From assembly GCA_944384725.1 (NCBI GenBank), contig CALWUJ010000018.1:1-35781 (forward strand): a DNA stretch of 35,781 nucleotides, given 5' to 3'. The notes under the pieces are model-generated. The model saw only the letters and a list, made by a program, of their open reading frames with translations. It had not been told where the DNA came from and did not search any database. The position numbers and the translations under genes are program-made. The first letter of the stretch is position 1. The number at the start of each line of letters is the position of its first letter. Below are positions 25,147 through 34,138 of the stretch, piece after piece. This stretch comes from an uncultured Agathobaculum sp. GTDB lineage: Bacteria; Bacillota; Clostridia; Oscillospirales; Butyricicoccaceae.

Positions 25147-25608
25147 GTGTGCGACAAGCGAATCGGCACGGAGCTTGGCATGCTCAATAACCTGATCAAG
25201 CGGCAGATGGTCTGCACCACCGGCAAGTCCGAACTGGCGAACATCACGGGGATGCAAGCTATGATCCTGTGGTTTTTGATGCAGACCACGGAGGAACGCT
25301 TTCAGCGGGATATTGAAACGCATTTCCGCATCCGGCGTTCTACCGCAACCGGTATCCTGAATCTGATGGAAGAGCACGGCCTTTTGCGGCGCGAACCAGT
25401 GGAGCAGGACCGGCGGCTCAAGCGTCTGGTGCTGACCGACCGCGCCAAGGCGCTGTATGAGCGCATCCATCAGGCGATGGAGCAGACCGAATCGCTCATG
25501 CAAGAGGGTATTGATCCGGAAGAACTTGCCGTCTGGTTCGGTGTCTGCGAAAAAATCCGTGCCAACTTGGAAAACTATCAACGAAAAGCTTCGGAGGGAC
25601 AAGGATGA
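25147..25608 (+). CDS. MarR-family transcription regulator
   Basis: GTG 25147 has AAGGAGG eight bases upstream. The 153-residue protein has the MarR winged-helix: ETHFRIRRSTATGILNLMEE as the recognition region and LLRREPVEQDRRLKRLVLTD as the wing. MarR proteins usually repress an adjacent exporter and release DNA on binding a ligand. Its stop overlaps the ABC transporter start (ATGA), so it co-regulates with and probably represses the exporter pair. The inducer is unknown. Confidence 0.9.
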   Translation: MCDKRIGTELGMLNNLIKRQMVCTTGKSELANITGMQAMILWFLMQTTEERFQRDIETHFRIRRSTATGILNLMEEHGLLRREPVEQDRRLKRLVLTDRAKALYERIHQAMEQTESLMQEGIDPEELAVWFGVCEKIRANLENYQRKASEGQG

Positions 25609-27335
25609 TTAAGAGGCTGTTAAAAAGCGTGCGTGAGTTCAAAAAAGAAGCGCTGCTCACGCCGTTTTTCGTTGTGCTGGAGGTTGTGATGGAGGTCATC
25701 ATCCCGGCTGTGATGGCGCTGCTGATCGACCGCGGCATTGATGCGCAAAATATGGGGGAAGTCTGGAAATACGGCATCATTCTGATCGTCTGTGCCATGC
25801 TTGCACTGATCTTCGGCGCAGCAGCAGGCACTTACGCGGCGCGCGCCTCCACCGGTTTTGCCCGCAACCTGCGTCATGATATGTACTATGCCGTGCAGGA
25901 TTTTTCCTTTTCCAATATTGATAAGTTCTCCACCGGCTCGATCGTCACCCGCTTGACGACCGACGTCACCAACGTGCAGAACTCGTTCCAGATGTGCACG
26001 CGTATCGCTGTGCGCTGTCCGGTCATGCTGGTATTTGCGCTTGTCATGGCTTTCCAACTCAACAGCCAACTTGCGTTGATCTTCTTATGCGTGCTGCCGA
26101 TTCTGGCAATCGGTCTGGGCTTGCTGATGAAGCGCGTTGCGCCGGTATTTGAGCGTGTATTCAAAATCTACGACCGTATGAACACCGTCGTGCAGGAAAA
26201 CGTGCGCGGTATTCGCGTGGTCAAGGCCTATGTGCGCGAGGACTATGAAACCGAAAAGTTCAAAGGCGTATCCGGCCTGCTGTACCGCCAGTTCTCCAAG
26301 GCACAAAAGACTTTGGCGGGCGTTATGCCGCTGATGCAGTTCTGTATGTACACCTGCATGCTGCTGATCTCGTGGTTCGGCGCGCGTCTGATCGTGGGCG
26401 GTACCATGACAACCGGCGAGCTGACCAGCCTGTTCTCCTATGCCATGCAGATCCTGATGAGCCTGATGATGGTCGCTATGGTATTTGTCATGATTACCAT
26501 GTCCAAAGCCAGCGCAGAGCGTATCGTCGAGCTGCTGGAGGAAAAATCCGACCTGCACAACCCGGAAAACCCGGTCACCGAGGTCAAGAGCGGCGATATC
26601 GACTTTGAAAATGTCAACTTCAGCTACAAGGGCGACGCAAACAAACTCGCTCTCCGTGATGTCAACCTGCATATCAAGGCCGGTCAGACCATCGGCATTC
26701 TGGGCGGCACCGGCTCGGCAAAGTCCTCGCTTGTGCAGCTGATCCCGCGCCTGTATGATGTGACCACCGGTTCGATCAAGGTCGGCGGCGTGGATGTGCG
26801 CGACTATGATATCGAATCCCTGCGCGAGCAAGTCGCCATGGTATTGCAGAAGAACGTGCTGTTCTCCGGTACGATCAAAGAAAACCTGCGCTGGGGCGAT
26901 GAGCACGCTACGGACGAAGAACTTCAGCGCGTCTGCCGTCTGGCGCAGGCCGATGAGTTCATCGAGCAGATGCCCGACAAATACGATACCTATATTGAAC
27001 AGGGCGGCACCAACGTATCCGGCGGTCAGAAGCAACGTCTGTGTATCGCCCGCGCGCTGCTGAAAAAGCCCAAAGTACTGATTCTGGACGACTCGACCAG
27101 TGCGGTCGACACCAAGACCGACGCGCTCATTCGCAAAGCGTTCGCGGAAGAGATTCCGGATACGACCAAGCTGATTATCGCGCAGCGTATCTCCTCCGTG
27201 CAGGACGCCGATCAGATTGTTATTCTGGATGGCGGTGCCATTCAGGCAGTCGGCACGCATGACGAGCTGTTGGCCACCAACACCATCTATCAGGAAATTT
27301 ACAACCAGCAGATGAAGAAAGGAGGCGAGGAATAA
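25605..27335 (+). CDS. Heterodimeric ABC exporter subunit with degenerate ATP site
   Basis: The 576-residue protein is a membrane-ATPase half-exporter: about six helices in residues 15-300, then the ATPase. Walker A is GGTGSAKSS (367-375), with Ala where Gly is usual. The signature is VSGGQKQR. Walker B is ILDDSTSAVD, with Asp496 where the catalytic Glu is usual. The switch is AQRISS, with Gln527 in place of His. These three changes mark a subunit whose own ATP site cannot hydrolyse well, as in known heterodimeric multidrug exporters. Its stop overlaps the next subunit's start by one base. Confidence 0.92.
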   Translation: MIKRLLKSVREFKKEALLTPFFVVLEVVMEVIIPAVMALLIDRGIDAQNMGEVWKYGIILIVCAMLALIFGAAAGTYAARASTGFARNLRHDMYYAVQDFSFSNIDKFSTGSIVTRLTTDVTNVQNSFQMCTRIAVRCPVMLVFALVMAFQLNSQLALIFLCVLPILAIGLGLLMKRVAPVFERVFKIYDRMNTVVQENVRGIRVVKAYVREDYETEKFKGVSGLLYRQFSKAQKTLAGVMPLMQFCMYTCMLLISWFGARLIVGGTMTTGELTSLFSYAMQILMSLMMVAMVFVMITMSKASAERIVELLEEKSDLHNPENPVTEVKSGDIDFENVNFSYKGDANKLALRDVNLHIKAGQTIGILGGTGSAKSSLVQLIPRLYDVTTGSIKVGGVDVRDYDIESLREQVAMVLQKNVLFSGTIKENLRWGDEHATDEELQRVCRLAQADEFIEQMPDKYDTYIEQGGTNVSGGQKQRLCIARALLKKPKVLILDDSTSAVDTKTDALIRKAFAEEIPDTTKLIIAQRISSVQDADQIVILDGGAIQAVGTHDELLATNTIYQEIYNQQMKKGGEE

Positions 27336-29272
27336 TGGCAGGACCCGGAATGAGAGGACCGATGGGTGGTCCCGTCCGTCACGGTCCGATGGGCGGCGGC
27401 AAGCGCAGCAAAAACCCTAGAAAAACCCTCGCGCGGTTGCTCCGCTATTTCAAAGGCGGCTACGCCGTGCAGTTTACCGTGGTGCTGGTCTGCATCCTGT
27501 TTTCCGCGGTAGCGAATGTCGCAGGCTCGATGTTCCTGCGCGTACTCATCGACGATTATATCGCGCCGCTGCTTTTGCAGGCCTCGCCTGTGTTCACCGG
27601 TCTGATTCATGCGATCGCACTGATGGCGCTGGTATATCTGGTTGGTATTGTTTCGACTTTCCTCTATAACCGCATCATGGTGTCGATCTCACAGGGCATC
27701 CTCAAGCAGGTACGCGACGAAATGTTCGAGCGTATGCAGAAGCTTCCCATCCGCTATTTCGATACGCACACCCACGGCGACCTGATGAGCCACTTCACCA
27801 ACGATACCGACACGCTGCAGCAGATGCTCAGCCAGTCCGTGCCGCAGATGTTCTCTTCACTGATGACCATTATTGCCGTATTCATCGCCATGCTGGTGAC
27901 CAACGTCTGGCTGACGCTGTTTGTGCTGCTCGGCATTTTCGTGATGCTGGTGGTCGTCAAGCGCATCGGCGGCCAGTCCGCCCGCTTCTTCCTCGAGCAG
28001 CAGACTGCACTGGGCAAGGTCAACGGCTATATTGAGGAAATGATCGGCGGTCAGAAGGTCGTCAAAGTATTCTGCCACGAGGAAAAGTGTAAGGAACAGT
28101 TTGACGAGCTCAACGACGCGCTGCGCGAAAGCGCCAAGAACGCCAATACCTTTGCCAACATCCTCATGCCGATTATGATGAACATCGGCAACCTGCTGTA
28201 TGTGCTGGTCGCGGTGGTCGGCGGCACGCTGGCGCTGTCCGGTGTTGTCGGCAGCAGTATCACGATCGGCGTCATCGCCTCTTTCCTGCAGCTGACCAAG
28301 TCGTTTACCCAGCCGGTGACGCAGATTTCGCAGCAGTTCAACTCCATCATCATGGCGCTGGCTGGTGCGGAGCGTATCTTTGAGCTGATGGATGAGCAGC
28401 CCGAGCAGGACAATGGCTATGTCACGCTGGTCAACGCGAAGTACGACAAGCAGGGCAACCTGACTGAGACTCCGGAAAAGACCAATATCTGGGCGTGGAA
28501 GCACCCGCATAAGGACGGTACGATCACCTACGAACAGGTTCGGGGCGATGTCCGCTTCTATGACGTTGACTTCGGCTACAATCCGGATAAGATCGTGCTG
28601 CACAACATCACACTGTACGCCGAACCCGGTCAGAAGGTGGCTTTCGTCGGCGCGACAGGCGCGGGCAAGACCACGATCACCAACCTCATCAACCGCTTTT
28701 ACGACATTGCGGACGGCAAAATCCGCTATGATGGCATCAACATCAACAAGATCAAAAAGTCCGATCTGCGCCGTTCGCTCGGCATCGTTTTGCAGGATAC
28801 CAACCTGTTCACCGGCACGATCCGAGATAACATCCGCTATGGCAATCTGAGCGCGACCGATCAGGAGATCGAAGCGGCCGCGCAGCTGGCCAACGCTGAT
28901 GACTTTATCCGCCGCCTGCCGGACGGATACGATACCGTCATTGACGGCGAGGGCGGCAGTCTGTCACAGGGCCAGCGCCAGCTGATCTCGATCGCGCGCG
29001 CAGCCGTTGCCGACCCGCCGGTCATGATTCTTGACGAGGCGACGAGCAGCATCGACACCCGCACGGAATCCATCGTACAGGCAGGCATGGACAGCCTGAT
29101 GTACGGCCGCACGGTATTTGTCATCGCACACCGTCTGTCCACCGTACAGAACGCGGACGTCATTATGGTGCTCCAGCTTGGCCACATCATCGAGCGCGGC
29201 AACCACGAACAGCTGATTGCCGAGCACGGCAAGTATTACCAGCTTTATACCGGCGCATTCGAACTCGAATAA
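27335..29272 (+). CDS. Heterodimeric ABC exporter subunit with canonical ATP site
   Basis: The 645-residue partner begins with a Gly/Pro/Met-rich cytoplasmic tail, then about six membrane helices (about residues 45-330) and the ATPase. Walker A GATGAGKTT starts at 439. Walker B is MILDEATSSID, and the His switch is AHRLSTVQ. Its signature is LSQGQRQ rather than LSGGQ, matching the degenerate site formed with the partner. The residues between the membrane part and the ATPase contain an extra insertion (YVTLVNAKYDKQGNLTETPE). Likely cargo is a drug, peptide or lipid; the sequence does not say which. Confidence 0.92.
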   Translation: MAGPGMRGPMGGPVRHGPMGGGKRSKNPRKTLARLLRYFKGGYAVQFTVVLVCILFSAVANVAGSMFLRVLIDDYIAPLLLQASPVFTGLIHAIALMALVYLVGIVSTFLYNRIMVSISQGILKQVRDEMFERMQKLPIRYFDTHTHGDLMSHFTNDTDTLQQMLSQSVPQMFSSLMTIIAVFIAMLVTNVWLTLFVLLGIFVMLVVVKRIGGQSARFFLEQQTALGKVNGYIEEMIGGQKVVKVFCHEEKCKEQFDELNDALRESAKNANTFANILMPIMMNIGNLLYVLVAVVGGTLALSGVVGSSITIGVIASFLQLTKSFTQPVTQISQQFNSIIMALAGAERIFELMDEQPEQDNGYVTLVNAKYDKQGNLTETPEKTNIWAWKHPHKDGTITYEQVRGDVRFYDVDFGYNPDKIVLHNITLYAEPGQKVAFVGATGAGKTTITNLINRFYDIADGKIRYDGININKIKKSDLRRSLGIVLQDTNLFTGTIRDNIRYGNLSATDQEIEAAAQLANADDFIRRLPDGYDTVIDGEGGSLSQGQRQLISIARAAVADPPVMILDEATSSIDTRTESIVQAGMDSLMYGRTVFVIAHRLSTVQNADVIMVLQLGHIIERGNHEQLIAEHGKYYQLYTGAFELE

Positions 29273-29300
29273 GCGCAGCGGCAAAAAAGCTTTTCACAAA

Positions 29301-29329
29301 AACAGGCTCCCCAACGGGAGCCTGTTTTT
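29301..29329. terminator. Bidirectional terminator between exporter operon and MATE gene
   Basis: A perfect 11-bp stem (29301-29311 with 29316-29326) and a 4-base loop lie between two convergent genes, with T-runs on both strands. Confidence 0.88.
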
Positions 29330-29341
29330 GTTATCTGCACC

Positions 29342-30739
29342 TTATGATATTGCTTTGTTTTTATCCTCTGATACTTTGCGCAGAATCTGCCGAAAACGGA
29401 CGATAAACAGCGTTGTTGTCGTTGCGGCTGCCAACAGGTCTGCCACCGGCTCGGCAAAGAACACCGCAAACAGCTTATCCTCGAAGAAATGCGGCAAAAT
29501 CAGGATGAGCGGAATCAGCAGAATGATTTTTCGCTCGATAGCCAAAAACAGCGAGATCTTCGCCTCTCCCAATGCAACAAAGCATTGCTGGAACGTGTTC
29601 TGGAACGCTGCCACAAAGCCCACTGCAAAATAGATACGCAGCGCCCATGCTGTTTCTTCGATCAATGCACTGTCATGCGCAAACAAACGTGCCAATGTGT
29701 GCGGCGCAATCATGGACAGCGCCCACACGCCAAACGCAAAAATGCATGCACCCAGCAGGTTATACCGCACAACCTTTTTCATGCGGTCCGGCCGTTTTGC
29801 ACCATAGTTAAAGCTCAGGATGGGCTGTGCGCCCTGCGTCAGCCCGAGCAGCGGCATACTCACCATCTGCGCGACCGAGGTCAGGATGGTCATGGCGCCG
29901 ACGGCAAGGTCGCCGCCGTATTTCTGCAAGGACACGTTGAACGTCACCGTCAGCAGGCTTTCGGTCGACTGCATGACGAAAGGCGCTGCACCCAAGGCGA
30001 TCGCAGGCATAAGCAAACGCCAATCCAGACGGAAAAACGTCTTTTTCAGCCGCAGCGTGCTGGTTTTGCCGGCCAGGAACCGCACCACCCACAACGCGGA
30101 AACCGCCTGCGAAATGACGGTCGCAATCGCTGCGCCGCGCACGCCCATGCCGAACACGAAAATAAACACCGGGTCGAGCACAACATTGAGTACCGCGCCA
30201 ATCAACACGGTTCTCATCGCAACGCTGGACTTGCCCTGCGCAGTGATAAATCCATTGAGTCCCAGTGCCGTCATGACAAAGATCGTGCCGAGCACATAGA
30301 TATTAAGGTACTGCATCGCATACGGCAGCGTATCCGGCGATGCACCGAACAACACCAGCAGCGGCTCCTGAAACAGCAGGAACAGCACGGTCATCACGAT
30401 TGCCAAGCCCCACAGCGCAGCCGTGCAGGTACCGAGCGTCCGCTCAGCCTTTTCGTGATCCCCTGCACCCATCGCGATCGAGGCGCGCGGGGCGCCGCCC
30501 ATGCCGATGAGCGCGGCGAAAGCCGAAATCAGCGTGATGACCGGAAAGGTCACACCCATACCGGTCAGCGCCAGCTTGCCCTCGACCGGAATTTGCCCGA
30601 TATAGATGCGGTCAACGATATTGTATAACAGGTTGACGACCTGCGCGCAAATCGTCGGCAGCGCAAGCCGCAGCAGAAGCGGACCGATCGGATCATTCCC
30701 CAGATCGGCCGCCTGTTTTTGTTTGATCTGTTTTTCCAT
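29342..30739 (-). CDS. MATE-family multidrug/cation antiporter
   Basis: The 465-residue protein has about twelve hydrophobic helices in two similar halves. The family openings IGPLLLRLALPTICAQVVNL (first half) and LGLTQGAQPILSFNYGA (second half) are clear, as is VDRIYIGQIP. MATE proteins export drugs or metabolites in exchange for Na+ or H+. A MepA-like subgroup is plausible from this motif pattern. It ends convergent with the ABC exporter operon and lies one base before the nucleoside phosphorylase gene's stop, so it is probably the last gene of that minus-strand unit. Confidence 0.92.
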   Translation of the reverse strand: MEKQIKQKQAADLGNDPIGPLLLRLALPTICAQVVNLLYNIVDRIYIGQIPVEGKLALTGMGVTFPVITLISAFAALIGMGGAPRASIAMGAGDHEKAERTLGTCTAALWGLAIVMTVLFLLFQEPLLVLFGASPDTLPYAMQYLNIYVLGTIFVMTALGLNGFITAQGKSSVAMRTVLIGAVLNVVLDPVFIFVFGMGVRGAAIATVISQAVSALWVVRFLAGKTSTLRLKKTFFRLDWRLLMPAIALGAAPFVMQSTESLLTVTFNVSLQKYGGDLAVGAMTILTSVAQMVSMPLLGLTQGAQPILSFNYGAKRPDRMKKVVRYNLLGACIFAFGVWALSMIAPHTLARLFAHDSALIEETAWALRIYFAVGFVAAFQNTFQQCFVALGEAKISLFLAIERKIILLIPLILILPHFFEDKLFAVFFAEPVADLLAAATTTTLFIVRFRQILRKVSEDKNKAIS

Positions 30740-30740
30740 G

Positions 30741-31502
30741 TCAGTGCGCTCTATCCTCCCGAATCAAAACGCGCAGTGCTTCGACTGCTGTGCGCACGCC
30801 TCGTTCCGCAGCATCCGGCGGGATGTTCGGCGCATCGTCATTATCCGCGTTCCACAGCACATTGAGCACGGCACCACAGCGCACATGCAGCACCTGTGCA
30901 ACAATAAACAGCGCCGCTGTTTCCATTTCGCTCGTCAGCGCACCTGCCGCCTTCCACGCTTTCCACTTGGCGAGCAGTTCATCCGCAATCGGCTGCTGCG
31001 CCGGGCGGATCTCGCCGTAAAAGCTGTCCTTGGACTGGATAACGCCGATGTGATGGGTCAGTCCCAGCGTTACCGCCGCATCCCGCAGCGCACTCACAAC
31101 CTCGAAGTTTGCCGCCGCCGGGAACTCGACCGGCAGATATTCGCGGCTTGTGCCCTCCTGCCGGATGGCTGCGGTCGCAATGACGATATCGCCGCCGCAA
31201 ACCTCATCCACGATGCCGCCCGAGGTGCCCACGCGGATAAAGGTGTCCGCGCCACACTCGACCAGCTCCTCCAGCGCGATTGCGGCCGACGGGCCACCGA
31301 TACCGGTCGAGCACACCGCGACCGGTTCGCCGTCCAGCGTTCCCGTCCAGATCGTGTATTCACGGTTGTGTGCAATCTGCTTGGGATCATCAAAATAACG
31401 CGCGATCTTCTCGCACCGGCCGGGGTCTCCCGGCAAAATAACATACCGTCCCACATCGCCCTTCTGAATCTGCAAATGCATCTGTTTTCCATCAATCAAC
31501 AT
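30741..31502 (-). CDS. Nucleoside phosphorylase, uridine phosphorylase-like
   Basis: The 253-residue enzyme has the PNP/UDP family elements YVILPGDPGRCEKIA (phosphate/ribose loop), STGIGGPSAAIALEEL, RVGTSGGIVDE and the EMETAALF ribose-binding segment. It splits a nucleoside with phosphate; the closest type is uridine phosphorylase, but purine substrates are not excluded. ATG 31502 overlaps the end of the DUF951 gene by seven bases and has GGAGGG about ten bases upstream. The next gene on the strand is the MATE exporter. Confidence 0.9.
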   Translation of the reverse strand: MLIDGKQMHLQIQKGDVGRYVILPGDPGRCEKIARYFDDPKQIAHNREYTIWTGTLDGEPVAVCSTGIGGPSAAIALEELVECGADTFIRVGTSGGIVDEVCGGDIVIATAAIRQEGTSREYLPVEFPAAANFEVVSALRDAAVTLGLTHHIGVIQSKDSFYGEIRPAQQPIADELLAKWKAWKAAGALTSEMETAALFIVAQVLHVRCGAVLNVLWNADNDDAPNIPPDAAERGVRTAVEALRVLIREDRAH

Positions 31503-31690
31503 ACCGGTTTTCCCTCCCGTTCGATCACTCGGATGTTTTTTTCCGCTTTCACGCGCGGAAGCATGACCTCATGCCCGCATCCCGTGCACTTGAGCTTGAA
31601 ATCCATGCCTGTGCGCAAGACCTTCCACTGTTTGGAGCCGCAGGGATGCGGCTTTTTCATTGTCAGCAGATCGCCGACCTGCACATCCAT
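31496..31690 (-). CDS. DUF951 protein
   Basis: The 64-residue protein has the DUF951 pattern: MKKPHPCGSKQWKVLR, then CTGCGHEVMLPR with a Cys-x2-Cys pair that may bind metal with the earlier Cys. These small proteins are widespread in Firmicutes and have no known function. The gene overlaps the nucleoside phosphorylase and is followed by MATE, forming a three-gene unit. Confidence 0.88.
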   Translation of the reverse strand: MDVQVGDLLTMKKPHPCGSKQWKVLRTGMDFKLKCTGCGHEVMLPRVKAEKNIRVIEREGKPVC

Positions 31691-31809
31691 ACTTCATTTC
31701 CCCTTTCCAAACCGGATTTTATCCACTTTTATCATACCACATTTACAGTGCTAATCCCAGCCGTTTTTTCATATAGTATGGCAGACCCCAAAGGAGGCTC
31801 TGCTATATT

Positions 31810-32748
31810 ATGAAAACAAGCGAATGCTATCTGCCCGAGGGCAGTTACACCGTGCTGCCTGAAGTGCAGCAAACGCTCGCGTCCCTTGACGGACTGCGGC
31901 GCGCGCAGGACGAAAGGATGATTCTGGAAGCGGTCGCGCAGCGGTGTACCCCCGCGCACGACCTGCTGTTCGATCTCGGCTTTGCGCAAGGCATCATGCC
32001 GCGCTCGTGTTGTGCGCTGGGTGTAGCCGAGGGCGACACACGCGAAATCGCCATCCTGTCCCGCGTGGGCAAACCGACCTGCTTTGTTGTCACGGACATT
32101 GACGAAAGTGCGGATACGCCGCTTGTCTGGCTGTCCCGCACAATTCCCCAGCAGCGCGCACAGGACTTTTTACTCGAAAACCTGTGTCCGGGCGACATTA
32201 TCCCTGCTGCCGTTACGCATCTGGAAAACTTCGGCGCGTTCGTCGATATTGGCTGCGGCGTGGCGTCGCTCATCGGCATTGAAAACCTGTCGGTTTCGCG
32301 CATCTTCCATCCGTCCGACCGCCTGCGCGTCGGCCAGCGCATTTATGCAGTCGTGCGCTCGGTCGACCCGGACGTACGCCGCATTTCCCTGACTCACCGC
32401 GAGCTGCTCGGCACTTGGGCGCAAAATGCTGCCATGTTTTCACCGGGCGAAACCGTGCGCGGGGTGGTGCGCTCGGTCGAGCCATACGGCGTATTCATCG
32501 AGCTTGCTCCCAATCTGTCCGGCCTTGCAGAAGCGCGCGACGATCTTGCCCCCGGCATGATCGTTTCGGTTTACATCAAATCCATCCTGCCGCAGCGCAT
32601 GAAAATCAAACTGACCGTCATCGACGTGCTTGCTCCGTCTGGCAAGCCAGAGCCGCCGCAGTATTTTGTCACGGATGGACATATCGACGAATGGGTATAC
32701 ACCCCGGCCTGCTGCGATCGAAAATACATCGCGACAGTATTTGAATAG
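31810..32748 (+). CDS. RNA-binding protein with two S1 domains
   Basis: The 312-residue protein has an N-terminal region without a clear match (about residues 1-125). Two S1 RNA-binding domains follow: GDIIPAAVTHLENFGAFVDI with IENLSVSRI, and GETVRGVVRSVEPYGVFIEL with LSGLAEARDDLAPGM. It resembles clostridial ribosomal-protein-S1-like proteins that bind mRNA in translation or decay. A ribosome site (AAAGGAGG) lies about 12 bases upstream, in a short stem made by GCAGA and TCTGC, which may moderate translation. It stands alone on the plus strand, convergent with rarA. Confidence 0.85.
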   Translation: MKTSECYLPEGSYTVLPEVQQTLASLDGLRRAQDERMILEAVAQRCTPAHDLLFDLGFAQGIMPRSCCALGVAEGDTREIAILSRVGKPTCFVVTDIDESADTPLVWLSRTIPQQRAQDFLLENLCPGDIIPAAVTHLENFGAFVDIGCGVASLIGIENLSVSRIFHPSDRLRVGQRIYAVVRSVDPDVRRISLTHRELLGTWAQNAAMFSPGETVRGVVRSVEPYGVFIELAPNLSGLAEARDDLAPGMIVSVYIKSILPQRMKIKLTVIDVLAPSGKPEPPQYFVTDGHIDEWVYTPACCDRKYIATVFE

Positions 32749-32750
32749 CC

Positions 32751-34001
32751 CTATTTTGCCCCCTTGACCCGTTCCCAATAGGCTCTTGCCGCCTGTTCGG
32801 TCTTGTTCGGGCCATAATCATAGTAATGTGCGTTTTTGATCTCGTCCGGCAGGTACTGCTGCTGCACCCAATGGTTCGGAAAGGCGTGCGGATACTGATA
32901 GGTCAATCCCCGACCGAGTTTGGATGCACCGCCATAGTGCGCATCCTTGACGTGCGCCGGAATATCGCCCGTACGTCCCGCACGCACGTCAGCCATCGCC
33001 GCATCAATCGCAGCAGCGGCGCTGTTGGACTTGGGGGCGGTCGCCATCAGGATGACCGCCTCGGCCAGCGGGATGCGCGCCTCCGGCAGACCGAGCTGGA
33101 ACGCGCTGTCCACGCATGCTTTGACAATTGCTGCGCACTGCGGATATGCAAGACCGATATCCTCGCTGGCAATGACCAGCATACGCCGCGCAGCCGAAAT
33201 CATGTCGCTCGCTTCGAGCAGACGCGCGAGGTAGTGCAGCGCGGCATCCGGGTCCGAGCCGCGAATGGACTTTTGCAGCGCGGACAGGATATCGTAATGG
33301 CTGTCGCCGTCGCGGTCGTAGCGCATGTTGGAGCGCTGCGCCGCTTGCTGCGCGTCCGCCAGCGTCACGCCATCCGCACCTACACCCAGCACAAGCAGTT
33401 CCACCGCGCCAAGCGCCTTGCGCACATCCCCGCCGACCGCCTGCGCGATGTAAGCCGCCACGCCGTCTTCAACGGGCGTGCCCTTGTCGCCAATGGCAAG
33501 CGAAAACGCCCGCTCGACCGCGCGCTGCACATCCGCTGTCTCAATGGGCTTGAACTCAAAGACCGTGCTGCGGCTGAGAATTGCGTTATACACATAAAAA
33601 TAGGGATTTTCAGTTGTGGACGCGATCAGCGTCATTTTTCCCGTTTCGATAAACTCCAGAAGGCTCTGCTGCTGCTTTTTGTTGAAATATTGGATCTCGT
33701 CCAGATAGACCAGCGCGCCGTTCGGCGCAAGGAAAGTGTCCAGCTCGTCGATGATTGCCTTGATGTCTGAAATGCCCGCGGTCGTAGCATTCAGGTGATA
33801 CAGCTTACGCTCAGTCTGCTTTGCAATGATGGACGCGACCGTCGTCTTGCCCACGCCGGATGGGCCATAAAAAATCATATTCGGAATCGTGCCCGACTCA
33901 ATCACGCGGCGCAGCAGACCGGCTTTGCCCAGCAGATGCCGCTGACCGACCACATCATCCAAGGTTTTCGGACGGATCTTATCCGCTAAGGGTTGATACA
34001 T
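32751..34001 (-). CDS. rarA: Replication-associated recombination AAA+ ATPase RarA/MgsA
   Basis: ATG 34001 (MYQPLADKIRP) is preferred to an upstream GTG because of AAAGGG spacing. The 416-residue protein has Walker A GPSGVGKTT, Walker B LVYLDEIQYFNKKQQ, sensor 1 STTENPYFYV, the arginine finger region ILSRSTVFEF and the C-terminal MgsA tetramer domain with YPHAFPNHWVQQQYLP. RarA acts on stalled forks and the 3' ends of single-stranded DNA. DEIQ replaces the more common DEIH, a small variation. The gene is divergent from hisC. Confidence 0.94.
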   Translation of the reverse strand: MYQPLADKIRPKTLDDVVGQRHLLGKAGLLRRVIESGTIPNMIFYGPSGVGKTTVASIIAKQTERKLYHLNATTAGISDIKAIIDELDTFLAPNGALVYLDEIQYFNKKQQQSLLEFIETGKMTLIASTTENPYFYVYNAILSRSTVFEFKPIETADVQRAVERAFSLAIGDKGTPVEDGVAAYIAQAVGGDVRKALGAVELLVLGVGADGVTLADAQQAAQRSNMRYDRDGDSHYDILSALQKSIRGSDPDAALHYLARLLEASDMISAARRMLVIASEDIGLAYPQCAAIVKACVDSAFQLGLPEARIPLAEAVILMATAPKSNSAAAAIDAAMADVRAGRTGDIPAHVKDAHYGGASKLGRGLTYQYPHAFPNHWVQQQYLPDEIKNAHYYDYGPNKTEQAARAYWERVKGAK

Positions 34002-34037
34002 ACCCTGCACCCTTTCTCTGCTTCTTAGAATAGAAAC

Positions 34038-34066
34038 ATTATACTACGCTTTTGCAGCGCATACAA
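34038..34066 (-). promoter_or_regulatory. Promoter of rarA
   Basis: On the minus strand TTGTAT (34066-34061), a 17-base spacer and TATAAT (34043-34038) lie 37 bases before the start. Confidence 0.75.
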
Positions 34067-34072
34067 ACGGGC

Positions 34073-34101
34073 TTGACTTTCTCGCTTTACTATGATAAAC
34101 T
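34073..34101 (+). promoter_or_regulatory. Promoter of hisC
   Basis: TTGACT (34073-34078), a 17-base spacer and TAAACT (34096-34101) lie 38 bases before the start. The -35 is seven bases from that of rarA, so the two promoters sit back to back. Confidence 0.65.
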
Positions 34102-34138
34102 AACCACAGTTAGAAAATGATAAAGGAGATTTTTCCCG

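Noticed and set aside
26085-28603. Minus-strand open frames opposite the ABC exporter genes
   Set aside because: They are shadows of well-supported exporters with all ATPase motifs.
29489-31754. Plus-strand open frames of 379 and 382 codons opposite MATE and nucleoside phosphorylase
   Set aside because: Composition is that of antisense frames, and the opposite genes are certain.
32826-33770. A 314-codon plus frame opposite rarA
   Set aside because: rarA has intact AAA+ motifs; this frame has no start signal.
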